64,000 nt of DNA from Mesorhizobium sp. (GTDB lineage Bacteria; Pseudomonadota; Alphaproteobacteria; Rhizobiales; Rhizobiaceae): assembly GCF_004962245.1 (NCBI RefSeq), contig NZ_SUHQ01000018.1:84014-148013 (forward strand). The letters are read 5' to 3'. This document shows, piece after piece, positions 9,340 to 18,189 of this stretch. The translations under genes were made by a program, and so were the position numbers. Position 1 is the first letter of the stretch. Every line of letters starts with the position of its first letter. The notes below the pieces were generated by a model. That model saw only the letters and a program-made list of their open reading frames with translations, did not search any database and had not been told where the DNA came from.

Positions 9340-10419
9340 TCAAGGCGCGCAGGCGGATTGCGGCATCGGCTCCAGGCGATAGACCTTGTCGTCGGACATG
9401 GTCTTGCCCTCTGCCGCCTTCGAGCACAGGTCGACGATCGGCACGCTGCTGTTGGGGTTGGCCAGCATCATCGTGCCGTTGACGCCGCGACGCAGATAGA
9501 TCTCCCTGGTCGCCATATCGCAGGCAAAGTCGCTCGTCTTCGCGCTCGCCACACAGCGCCACTGGTCCGCTTCGCCTTCACAACTGTAGCTCTGAGCGAC
9601 CTCAGCAGCGTTCTGGCGCGTTGTGACGGAGACGGCAATGTCGGCGCCGTTTGGCCAGTTTTCCGGATCGCCGTCCGTGGCGAAGGAGGCCAGCTCGATC
9701 GGGCCCCGGAAAACCCGGATGGTCCGGGTGAGCTGATCGGGATGCGAGTCAAGATGCGCGGCATCATAGTCGCGCCCGTAGCAGAAGGGCTGGTCCGGCT
9801 TCAGCCGTTCGCGCAGTGGCGCTCCCAGTGCCGGGTCGATCGGATCGATGCGCGCGAATTCGGCCTTGCAGGCCTCCGCCGGCATGCGGTCGAGCCGAAA
9901 GCCGTCATCCTCGGTGCCGAGTGCCTGCCTGGCATATTCCTTTTCGCCCAGCTCTTCCTCGGCGCCGGCATCGAGATAAAGGTCTCGCTGCACGCCGGAG
10001 ACGATCAACCGGCCTTTTTCATCGACGTTCAGTGAGGCCATGGTGCGGTCGCATTCCATGCCGCAGTGGATCTCGCTCGACTGCGGATCGCCCTTGCCGC
10101 ACCAACCGCCGACCCATTCGGGCTTCTTGGCGCCGCGCACCGTCGTGGCCATGAAGCCGGTGTAGCCGGACGGACCGCTGCTCGGCTCCTCGTTCGGGTG
10201 GCTGACCGGATCGTCGCCATAGTGGAAGAAGATCCGCGCCACCTTCTGGTGCGGATGCGCCTTCAGATGCGCGGCATCGTAAACACGCCCGAAACAGGCA
10301 TCCTTGCCGTCCGGACTGAGTTCGGTGAGCTTGCCTGCATCGTCGGCGAACGCCGTGCCGGCGAGTGCGGCAAGCAAGGCGACACCAAGTCCGCTGCCCA
10401 TAATGGTCTTCGAAATCAT
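9340..10419 (-). CDS. Secreted hypothetical protein with two internally repeated domains
   Basis: Signal peptide MISKTIMGSGLGVALLAALAGTAFADD; FGRVYDAAHLKAHPHQKVARIFFHYGDD and YGRDYDAAHLDSHPDQLTRTIRVFRGP are paralogous repeats in one chain. Confidence 0.75.
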   Translation of the reverse strand: MISKTIMGSGLGVALLAALAGTAFADDAGKLTELSPDGKDACFGRVYDAAHLKAHPHQKVARIFFHYGDDPVSHPNEEPSSGPSGYTGFMATTVRGAKKPEWVGGWCGKGDPQSSEIHCGMECDRTMASLNVDEKGRLIVSGVQRDLYLDAGAEEELGEKEYARQALGTEDDGFRLDRMPAEACKAEFARIDPIDPALGAPLRERLKPDQPFCYGRDYDAAHLDSHPDQLTRTIRVFRGPIELASFATDGDPENWPNGADIAVSVTTRQNAAEVAQSYSCEGEADQWRCVASAKTSDFACDMATREIYLRRGVNGTMMLANPNSSVPIVDLCSKAAEGKTMSDDKVYRLEPMPQSACAP

Positions 10420-10516
10420 GTGCCCCTCCTCGCCCGACAGGACGTGGCTCCAATTTATGCTAGGATCGAGGTCGAGGCCACGCCATTTGCGAAACCGGCA
10501 ACAGGAGGAGGAAATC

Positions 10517-10954
10517 ATGCGGCGCCGCGACATTTTTCGCGTGGCTCTTGCCGGAGCCACCGGCCTTTTCGGACTGCGCCAGGTCCGGGCAGCGGCCGTG
10601 GAAGAGGAAAGGCAAAAGGTCGCCTATCACCTCAGCGACCTCGACAAGGTCGGCTTCGTGCTGGGCAACATCAAGAACCACTATGACGGCACCGGCGGCA
10701 AGGTCGACATCGTACTGGTCGTGCATGGCCCGGCACTCACCGCTTTCAAGTCGAAGAGCGCGTCCGCTGCCATCTCCAGCCGTTTCTCCAGTCTGGTTCG
10801 CGACGGGCTGACCCCGCACGCTTGCGCCAATACCATGCATGGCATGGATGTTGCGCTCACCGATCTGCTCGATGGCTTCCATGCCGCCGAGACCGGTGGC
10901 GTCGTCAAGCTCGCCGAATTGCAGCGCCAGGGCTACGCGTATTTGCGGCCCTGA
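10517..10954 (+). CDS. DsrE-family protein with Tat-like signal
   Basis: MRRRDIFRVALAGATGLFGLRQVRAA leader; VDIVLVVHGPALTAFK...GVTPHACANTM-type DsrE pattern. Confidence 0.75.
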   Translation: MRRRDIFRVALAGATGLFGLRQVRAAAVEEERQKVAYHLSDLDKVGFVLGNIKNHYDGTGGKVDIVLVVHGPALTAFKSKSASAAISSRFSSLVRDGLTPHACANTMHGMDVALTDLLDGFHAAETGGVVKLAELQRQGYAYLRP

Positions 10955-11023
10955 GCCCTTTGGACTTGAACATGAGGGCGGCGAGCCCCTACGAAGAGCA
11001 GATAGGGTCCCGGAGGTATAAAC

Positions 11024-11824
11024 GTGCCAACCACTACAACCAGCCTTGTCACTCCCACCCTGGTCATCCCCGACCTCGCCGGCAAGGCGGTGCTGATCAC
11101 CGGTGCTTCGACCGGCATCGGGGCGGCACTTGCACTGGCCTACGCCGCACAGAAATGCCGCGTCGCGCTGCATTACAACTCAAGTCGGGCGGCTGCCGAA
11201 AACCTGGCCGGGACCATCCGTAACGGCGGCGGCGAGGTATTCCTCGTCCAGGGCGATTTCTCGATCTCCGCCGATGTCGAGCGCGTCGTCGAGGACAGTG
11301 CGCAGCACTTCGGCCGGCTCGACGGCCTGGTCAACAATGCCGGCGGCATGCTTGGGCGCGTGCCCTATGCCGAGCAGACCGAGGCGCATTACGACGCGGT
11401 GATGGACCTCAACGCCCGCTCCGTGCTGACTGCCTCGCGCAAGGCGATGCCATGGCTGAAGCGCCAGGGCGGCTTCATCGTCAACACCTCGTCGATCGCG
11501 GCGCGCAATGGCGCCGGCGGCGGCGCCGGCCTTTACGGCTCGGCCAAGGCCTTCGTCTCCAATGTGACCCGCGGCATGGCCAAGGAACTGATCGGCTTCA
11601 ACATCCGCGTCAACGCGGTGGCGCCGGGCACCATCGCGACACCTTTCCATGAGCGCTATTCCACCGACGAGCAGATGAAGGCCATGGTGGCCACCATTCC
11701 GCAGGGCCGCGCCGGCACGCCCGAAGACTGCGTCGGCGCCTATCTGTTCCTCTCCTCCGCTCTCTTGAGCGGTTACATCACCGGCCAGGTGATCGAGGTG
11801 AATGGTGGCCAGTTGATGCCGTGA
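11024..11824 (+). CDS. SDR-family oxidoreductase
   Basis: TGASTGIGAALALAYA, NNAGG, YGSAKAFV (YxxxK). Confidence 0.92.
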   Translation: MPTTTTSLVTPTLVIPDLAGKAVLITGASTGIGAALALAYAAQKCRVALHYNSSRAAAENLAGTIRNGGGEVFLVQGDFSISADVERVVEDSAQHFGRLDGLVNNAGGMLGRVPYAEQTEAHYDAVMDLNARSVLTASRKAMPWLKRQGGFIVNTSSIAARNGAGGGAGLYGSAKAFVSNVTRGMAKELIGFNIRVNAVAPGTIATPFHERYSTDEQMKAMVATIPQGRAGTPEDCVGAYLFLSSALLSGYITGQVIEVNGGQLMP

Positions 11825-11870
11825 GCGGCGGCCTGCATACTTGTCGCGGAAGCCAACGGAGAAAACCGCA

Positions 11871-12179
11871 ATGTACGGTCTGATCGGCAAGATGCGAGCG
11901 ACGCGCGGCCAGCGCGACGCGATCATGGATGTCCTGCTTGCCAGCACCGGCGCCATGCCTGGTTGCCTGAGTTACATCATCGCCACCGATCCGGCTGACG
12001 CCGACGCGATCTGGGTGACCGAGGTGTGGACCGACCAGGCAAGCCATAAGGCTTCGCTGCAACTGCCGGAAGTCCAGGCAGCGATCGCGAAGGCACAGCC
12101 GATCATCGCCGGCTTCGAATTCCAGGTCGAGACCCAGCCCGTAGGCGGCTTCGGCCTGCCCGCCGCCAAGACCGGCTGA
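11871..12179 (+). CDS. Putative quinol monooxygenase (ABM domain)
   Basis: MYGLIGKMRATRGQRDAIMDVLL...GCLSYIIATDPADADAIWVTEVWTDQASH. Confidence 0.85.
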   Translation: MYGLIGKMRATRGQRDAIMDVLLASTGAMPGCLSYIIATDPADADAIWVTEVWTDQASHKASLQLPEVQAAIAKAQPIIAGFEFQVETQPVGGFGLPAAKTG

Positions 12180-12250
12180 CGCCTGAGAGCGGACGCATTT
12201 TTCGCCGCCGCGGGGTTCGCATCTCCCCTCTTCGGGTCTAAGAGCGAAGA

Positions 12251-13339
12251 ATGGACTCCTTGCCAGACCAGCCGACCGTCGAACGTATGGCCCGAATACA
12301 CAAGAGCTGGCAGTGGCTGGCCCTGCTGGTTTTCTCGATCCTCTTCGCCGGCGCGCTGGAATTCGCCGCTCTGCCGGCCGCGCTGCTGATCGGACCGATG
12401 CTGGCGGCGATCCTGGCCGGCACCAACGGCGCCACAGTGCGCGTGCCGCGCCCTTTGTTCGGCGCCGCCCAGGCGATCGTCGGCTGCCTTGTCGCCGCTT
12501 CGATCTCCGCCGATATCTTTCCGGTCTTTTACAAGGAATGGCCGCTGTTCCTCGGCACAGTTGTGGCGACTGTCGCGGCATCCAGCCTGCTCGGCTGGCT
12601 GATCAGCCGCTGGCGTATCCTGCCCGGCACCACTGCGGTCTGGGGCTCTTCGCCGGGCGCGGCCACCGCCATGGTGCTGATGGCCGGTGCTTTCGGAGCC
12701 GACCAGCGCCTCGTCGCCTTCATGCAATATCTGCGCGTCATCTTCGTCTCGATGACAGCGGCCATCGTCGCAAAATTGTGGGTCGACACTTCAGGCATCG
12801 AGATCCCGGCCATCATCTGGTTCCCGCCGATCGACCCGCAAGGCTTTGCGGCAACGGTCGGCGTGGCGCTTGTCGGCAGCCTTATCGGGAAGCTGCTCAG
12901 GCTTCCGTCGCCCTTCTTCCTCGGCACCTTCATCTTCGGCACCGCGGTCCATCTCGGACTAGGCGTGACGATGCAGTTGCCGCCCTGGCTGCTCGCGCTC
13001 GGCTATACGATGATCGGCTGGACCATCGGCCTGAATTTCACCAGGGCAATTCTGCGCCACGCGACAAGGGCGCTGCCGCAGATCGTCGGCTCGATCATCA
13101 TCCTCATCGCCTTCTGCGGCGGGCTCGGCTTCATGATCAGCCATCTGCTCGGCATCGATCCGCTGACCGCCTATCTGGCGACCAGCCCCGGCGGCATGGA
13201 CAGCGTCGCCATCATCGCCGCCGCCGCGCAGCACGTCGACATCTCCTTCGTCATGGCGCTGCAATCGGCACGCTTCCTCATCGTGCTGCTGGTCGGGCCG
13301 AGCGTGGCGCGGCTGGTGGCGCGAAGTCTGAGGGAGTAA
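12251..13339 (+). CDS. AbrB-family (AmoA-like) membrane protein
   Basis: Duplicated AbrB-type membrane repeats (LIGPMLAAILAG..., SPGAATAMVLMAGAFGAD, TSPGGMDSVAIIAAA). Confidence 0.88.
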   Translation: MDSLPDQPTVERMARIHKSWQWLALLVFSILFAGALEFAALPAALLIGPMLAAILAGTNGATVRVPRPLFGAAQAIVGCLVAASISADIFPVFYKEWPLFLGTVVATVAASSLLGWLISRWRILPGTTAVWGSSPGAATAMVLMAGAFGADQRLVAFMQYLRVIFVSMTAAIVAKLWVDTSGIEIPAIIWFPPIDPQGFAATVGVALVGSLIGKLLRLPSPFFLGTFIFGTAVHLGLGVTMQLPPWLLALGYTMIGWTIGLNFTRAILRHATRALPQIVGSIIILIAFCGGLGFMISHLLGIDPLTAYLATSPGGMDSVAIIAAAAQHVDISFVMALQSARFLIVLLVGPSVARLVARSLRE

Positions 13340-13447
13340 GGACCTGCCGCATTTCCCCCTGTATTCGTAGCCGGCTTCACGGAAACCGGACGCGTTTTGC
13401 TGCCCGGTGACAACACCGGCCAGCCGGAACGCAAGCTGAAAAAATAC

Positions 13448-13464
13448 TTGACTAAAATACTCAA
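13448..13464. promoter_or_regulatory. Candidate iron-responsive operator (IRO, RirA-type): TTGA-CTAAAATAC-TCAA
   Basis: TGA-N9-TCA match upstream of a TonB-dependent siderophore receptor. Confidence 0.65.
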
Positions 13465-13476
13465 ATTTGAGAGCTC

Positions 13477-15609
13477 GTGACCGCAATCCTGTATGAGAGT
13501 GGAGACGAGTTGATGCGGAGACGACCGACGGCATGGCGCTTGGGGCTAACATTCAGCGCTGCGATGCTCGGCCAGTCCGAGCCGGCTCACGCCCAGGACG
13601 GCGGAGACATCACCGTCCTCGATAAAATATTGGTAGACGCCGAGAGCGACGAGATTCTGGTGCAAGATGGCTATGTCGCCAAGAAGGACCGCATCGGCAC
13701 CAAGATCGACACACCGATTGCCAGGATTCCGCAGGCCGTTTCGGTGGTGACGCAAAAGCAGATCGAGGACCAGAAGCCGCGTACGCTGAATGAGTCGCTC
13801 AATTACACGGCCAGTGCCAATCCCAACAGTTTCGGCTTCGATACCCGCTACGATGCGTTCTTCCTGCGCGGCTTCCAGGCCTTCTATAATGGCATGTTCC
13901 GCGATGGGCTGCGCCAGTACAACGGGGCTTCGGCATGGTTCAAGACGGAGCCTTACGGCATCGAGGGCGTCACCATCCTGAAAGGCCCGGCTTCATCCCT
14001 TTATGGCGTCAGCGGTCCGGGCGGCATCGTCAACGTCGTCACCAAACGCCCCAAGGAAGAGCAGTACCGCGAAGTCGAAATGCTCATGGGCGAGCACAAT
14101 CGCTTCCAAGCCGGGCTTGACGCATCCGGGCCGGTGAACGAGGACGGCAGCATCCTCTATCGCTTCACCAGCCTCGGCCGCAACAGCGATACCGACCTGC
14201 CCTTCTATCCCGACGACAAGATCTATCTGGCGCCGGCGGTCACCTTCAAGCCGGACGAGGACACCAAGCTGACCATCCTCGGTGAATATTCGAAATCCGT
14301 CACCGGCGGCACGGCTGCATTCTACAATTCAGGCGGCACTCTGACGAACCTCTACGAGGGCGATCCCGCCTGGAACGACTTCGACCAGACCCAGGGCCGC
14401 ATCGGCTACGAGTTCGAGCACCGTTTCAACGACGTGCTGACGGTGCGGCAGAACCTTCGCTATAACGCCGTGGACAGCGACATCGAATATAGCGGTCATT
14501 ATCCGAGCGGCCCGGATCTGCTGCGCTACTGGGGCCACTATACCGAGAACATGAAGAACTTCGTCGTCGACAACATGGCGCAGTTCGAGTTCGACACCGG
14601 TCCGGTCAGGCACACGGCGGTAGCCGGCGTCGACTACGCCTGGTCCGACTATGACGCCGGCAGCGGCTTGTCCTACGTCTCCGTCGACGACATCAAGGCC
14701 GCTCCGGTCCCCTATGCCGGCGGGCAGGAGATGAACCAGGTTGGCGTCTATCTGCACGACCAGATGGAGTGGAACGACTTCACCCTGTTCGCCAGCGGTC
14801 GCTGCGACTGGGTTGACACCACCTCCACCGCGGCCGACTTCACTCAGTCCGAGCAGGACGACAGCGCTTTCTCCGGCCGGCTCGGCCTGTCCTATCAGAC
14901 CGAATCGGGCTTAACGCCCTACGTCAACTATTCGACGTCGTTCTCGCCCAACATCGGTTTCGTCTATGACGACATCGATAGCGACATTACCCGCGTCGCC
15001 CGTCCGACCATCGCGACGCAGAAGGAAATCGGCGTCAAATACGAGATTCCCGACCACAACGCGACCGTCAGCGCCGCCCTGTTCGACATCGATCAAAAGG
15101 ACGGTGTCGTGTTCGACGCCTCGACCGGTATCAACAAGCAGCGCCAGCTCGACCTGAACTCGCGCGGCATCGAGCTGGAAGCCAGCGCCTCCCTCGACAA
15201 CGGCTTCAGCTTCATTGCCTCCTACACCTATCTGCGGGTGAAAATCGAACGCGGCGCTGAAGGAACCGTGGGCAAGGAACTGTCGGCGACGCCAAATCAC
15301 ATCCTGTCGCTCTGGGGACACTACCAGTTCGAAAACGGCACGCTGGAGGGGCTGGGGCTTGGCACAGGCGTTCGCGTCGCCAGCAGCAGCTACGGCGATG
15401 ACACCAACACCTTCAAGAACGATGCACGCGCCTTCGTCGACGCTTCGCTCTCCTACGATTTCGGCTACCGCAACCCCAAGCTCGAAGGCGTGAAGCTGCA
15501 GGTCAATGCCAAGAACCTGTTCGACAATCAGAAGACCATCTGTTCGGCCGGCTATTGCTACCGCGACGAAGGCCGCTCGCTGTTCGCCAGCTTGCGCTAC
15601 CGCTTCTGA
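13477..15609 (+). CDS. TonB-dependent siderophore receptor
   Basis: Plug domain (IARIPQAVSVVTQKQIEDQKPRTLNESL, ILKGPASSLYGVSGPGGIVNVVTKRP) and C-terminal ...GRSLFASLRYRF. Confidence 0.95.
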   Translation: MTAILYESGDELMRRRPTAWRLGLTFSAAMLGQSEPAHAQDGGDITVLDKILVDAESDEILVQDGYVAKKDRIGTKIDTPIARIPQAVSVVTQKQIEDQKPRTLNESLNYTASANPNSFGFDTRYDAFFLRGFQAFYNGMFRDGLRQYNGASAWFKTEPYGIEGVTILKGPASSLYGVSGPGGIVNVVTKRPKEEQYREVEMLMGEHNRFQAGLDASGPVNEDGSILYRFTSLGRNSDTDLPFYPDDKIYLAPAVTFKPDEDTKLTILGEYSKSVTGGTAAFYNSGGTLTNLYEGDPAWNDFDQTQGRIGYEFEHRFNDVLTVRQNLRYNAVDSDIEYSGHYPSGPDLLRYWGHYTENMKNFVVDNMAQFEFDTGPVRHTAVAGVDYAWSDYDAGSGLSYVSVDDIKAAPVPYAGGQEMNQVGVYLHDQMEWNDFTLFASGRCDWVDTTSTAADFTQSEQDDSAFSGRLGLSYQTESGLTPYVNYSTSFSPNIGFVYDDIDSDITRVARPTIATQKEIGVKYEIPDHNATVSAALFDIDQKDGVVFDASTGINKQRQLDLNSRGIELEASASLDNGFSFIASYTYLRVKIERGAEGTVGKELSATPNHILSLWGHYQFENGTLEGLGLGTGVRVASSSYGDDTNTFKNDARAFVDASLSYDFGYRNPKLEGVKLQVNAKNLFDNQKTICSAGYCYRDEGRSLFASLRYRF

Positions 15610-15618
15610 TCTCCCTCG

Positions 15619-15876
15619 TCACCGGCAGCAGTCCGGCGGTGCAGGCCTCGCGCCCAAACGCCGGTCGGGCAACCCAGCTTCCCCAGCCTCTTCGTAACGG
15701 TCGCGGTAGCGGCGAAATTGCCGCTCCGACATGCCCAGCAACTCACCTGCCTCCATCATCGAAAGATCGCCGCCGTTCCAGCGGCTCAAAACGTCTTCTG
15801 CATTCTCCGGTCCTGTAGCCATGCTGTCCGTTTCATCCCAGCCTCCATTGGCTGGCGATAGAACCGGACAACTCAT
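15619..15876 (-). pseudogene. Truncated N-terminal fragment of an ISNCY-like transposase
   Basis: ENAEDVLSRWNGGDLSMMEAGELLGMSERQFRRYRDRYEEAGEAGLPDRRLG is the HTH N-terminus of such transposases; the rest is absent. Confidence 0.65.
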
Positions 15877-15965
15877 GTGCTACCTAATCCGGACAACTCA
15901 TCCGCTTACGACACCAGAACGCAGCCCACTTGCCTCGCTTTGGCTGCTCCTGTATGAGAACCGCC

Positions 15966-16085
15966 ATGAACACGCGCGCCACCTCCGTCGCTTCCCGTCA
16001 GACCGGCTTTGCCGGCGAGACCTCGCGCGCGCTTGCTTCCGCCCTGCTGCTTCTCGGCCTTATCGGCGATCGCCGGGTTCGCTGA
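15966..16085 (+). CDS. Putative leuA leader peptide (39 aa, ...SALLLLGLIGDRRVR)
   Basis: ORF with CTG CTG CTT CTC GGC CTT (four consecutive Leu, five of six codons) 140 nt upstream of leuA, followed by alternative hairpins. Confidence 0.75.
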   Translation: MNTRATSVASRQTGFAGETSRALASALLLLGLIGDRRVR

Positions 16086-16129
16086 AGGAGCGCCCGGCGG
16101 TCGAACCGCCGCTCACGCGCATGCTCCTT
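16071..16129 (+). promoter_or_regulatory. Candidate leuA attenuation structures
   Basis: CGCCGGG/CCCGGCG pairing overlaps and excludes GGCGGT-CGA-ACCGCC; outer AAGGAGC (16085-16091)/GCTCCTT (16123-16129) arms. No clear T-tract follows. Confidence 0.6.
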
Positions 16130-16225
16130 GGCAAGTCACATCAAGCGAATGAATATCTGGTAGAGGCGCCGCTCGGCACCAAATCCGCTGAAGGCGGATC
16201 CCGCGAGCCGCCGGGAGAGACGACA

Positions 16226-17995
16226 ATGAACGCACGAGAAGACATCCGTCCAAATGGCGGGGAAATCGGCAAGCCTGCCGCAAAGGCAACCCGGGGCATG
16301 CCTGAGGCAGCCCGGGGCATGCCGGACGCTGCCCGCAAATACCAACCGTACCCGACCGTCGGTCTCGCCGACCGTATTTGGCCTTCGAAGGTCATCGACA
16401 AGGCGCCGATCTGGTGCTCGGTCGACCTGCGTGACGGCAATCAGGCGCTGATCGACCCGATGGGCCACGAGCGCAAGGCACGCATGTTCGCCCTGCTCCT
16501 CGACATGGGTTTCAAGGAGATCGAGATCGGATTCCCGTCGGCCTCGCAGACCGATTTCGATTTCGCCCGCTGGTGCATCGAAGAGGGCAATGTCTCAACC
16601 GATGTCTCGCTGCAGGTGCTGGTGCAATGCCGGCCGGAACTGATCACCCGCACCTTCGAGGCGCTGCAGGGCGCCACCAACCCGATCGTGCATTTCTACA
16701 ATTCGACCAGCGAATTGCAGCGCCGCGTCGTCTTCGAAAAGGACGTCGCCGGCATCAGGCGGATCGCCACCGATGCGGCCAAGATGATCACCGATATGGC
16801 GGCGAAAGCCGGCGGCGGCTATCGTTTCGAATATTCGCCGGAGAGTTTTACCGGCACCGAGCTCGAAGTGGCATTGGAAATCTGCAACGCCGTCACCGAG
16901 ATCGTGAAGCCGACGGCGGAAAACAAGCTGATCATCAACCTGCCGTCCACGGTCGAGATGTCGACGCCCAATATCTACGCCGACCGCATCGAATGGATGT
17001 GCCGCAATCTCGACAACCGCGAGAACCTGCTCATTTCGCTGCATCCGCACAACGACCGAGGCACCGGCATCGCCACCACCGAACTCGGCCTGATGGCGGG
17101 CGCGGATCGCGTCGAAGGCACGCTGTTCGGCAATGGCGAGCGCACCGGCAATGTCGACATCGTCACCCTCGCGCTCAACATGTACACGCAAGGCGTCGAT
17201 CCCAAGCTCGATTGCTCCGACATCAATCGGATGAAGGACGTCTACGAATATTCGAACCAGTTGAAGATCCCCGAGCGTCATCCCTATGTCGGCGAACTCG
17301 TCTACACGGCCTTTTCCGGCTCGCATCAGGATGCCATCAACAAGGGCATGAAGGCGTTGCGCAAGGCCAACACGCCCTACTGGGAAGTCCCTTATCTGCC
17401 GATCGACCCGGCCGATGTCGGCCGCAACTACGAGGCGATCATCCGCATCAACTCGCAGTCCGGCAAGGGCGGCATCGCCTATGTGCTGCAGGCGGACTAC
17501 GGCCTCAACCTGCCGCGCAACCTGCAGATCGAGTTCAGTCAAGCCATCCAGGCGATCACCGACGCCGAGGGCAAGGAGGTGCCGGCCAAGCGCATCTACG
17601 AGCGCTTTCTCGAAACCTATGTCGACCAGCCCGGCGCGCGGCTGAAATTCCTCGACCACCACACCTATCCGGACATCGAGATCAAGGGCCGGCGTGCGGT
17701 GGAGGCGGTCATTCTCGACGGGGGTAAGGAGGTGACGATATCAGGCTCCGGAACCGGCCCGATCGACGGCTTCGTCGACGCACTGTCGCGCCATGTCGGC
17801 GTCCCAATGTCAGTGCTCGACTATTCCGAGCACTCCATGCAGCGCGGCTCGAATGCCTCGGCCATCTCCTATGTCGAGATGGAGCACCCCGGCGGCAAGC
17901 TGTTCGGCGCCGGCATCAACACCAACATCGTCGCCGCTTCGCTGGAAGCCGTGGTTTCCGCCGCCAACCGCATCGTCGGCCAAAAGGTCGACTAG
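16226..17995 (+). CDS. leuA: 2-isopropylmalate synthase
   Basis: WCSVDLRDGNQALIDPM, SLHPHNDRGTGIATTELGLMAGADRVEGTLFGNGERTGNVD. ATG 16226 preceded by GGGAGAG; the track start at 15731 is too far upstream. Confidence 0.95.
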   Translation: MNAREDIRPNGGEIGKPAAKATRGMPEAARGMPDAARKYQPYPTVGLADRIWPSKVIDKAPIWCSVDLRDGNQALIDPMGHERKARMFALLLDMGFKEIEIGFPSASQTDFDFARWCIEEGNVSTDVSLQVLVQCRPELITRTFEALQGATNPIVHFYNSTSELQRRVVFEKDVAGIRRIATDAAKMITDMAAKAGGGYRFEYSPESFTGTELEVALEICNAVTEIVKPTAENKLIINLPSTVEMSTPNIYADRIEWMCRNLDNRENLLISLHPHNDRGTGIATTELGLMAGADRVEGTLFGNGERTGNVDIVTLALNMYTQGVDPKLDCSDINRMKDVYEYSNQLKIPERHPYVGELVYTAFSGSHQDAINKGMKALRKANTPYWEVPYLPIDPADVGRNYEAIIRINSQSGKGGIAYVLQADYGLNLPRNLQIEFSQAIQAITDAEGKEVPAKRIYERFLETYVDQPGARLKFLDHHTYPDIEIKGRRAVEAVILDGGKEVTISGSGTGPIDGFVDALSRHVGVPMSVLDYSEHSMQRGSNASAISYVEMEHPGGKLFGAGINTNIVAASLEAVVSAANRIVGQKVD

Positions 17996-18189
17996 ACAAG
18001 CCGTCGAAAGCTGACGGTTGGGGCAAGATGAGTTCGGATGGCATCATCTTGCCCTGGTCCCTCGCACCATTAACCACCGGAAAATTATCCGGTGGGGTAC
18101 GCGATCGCATAATGGATGCACGCTTGTCTGGCCATGCAAGCACTATATGATCGCGTCTCAACCTGTGCCGACTTCGAAAGGATCGACAC

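Noticed and set aside
16595-17662. 355-aa antisense ORF over leuA
   Set aside because: Low-information antisense translation of a confidently identified gene.
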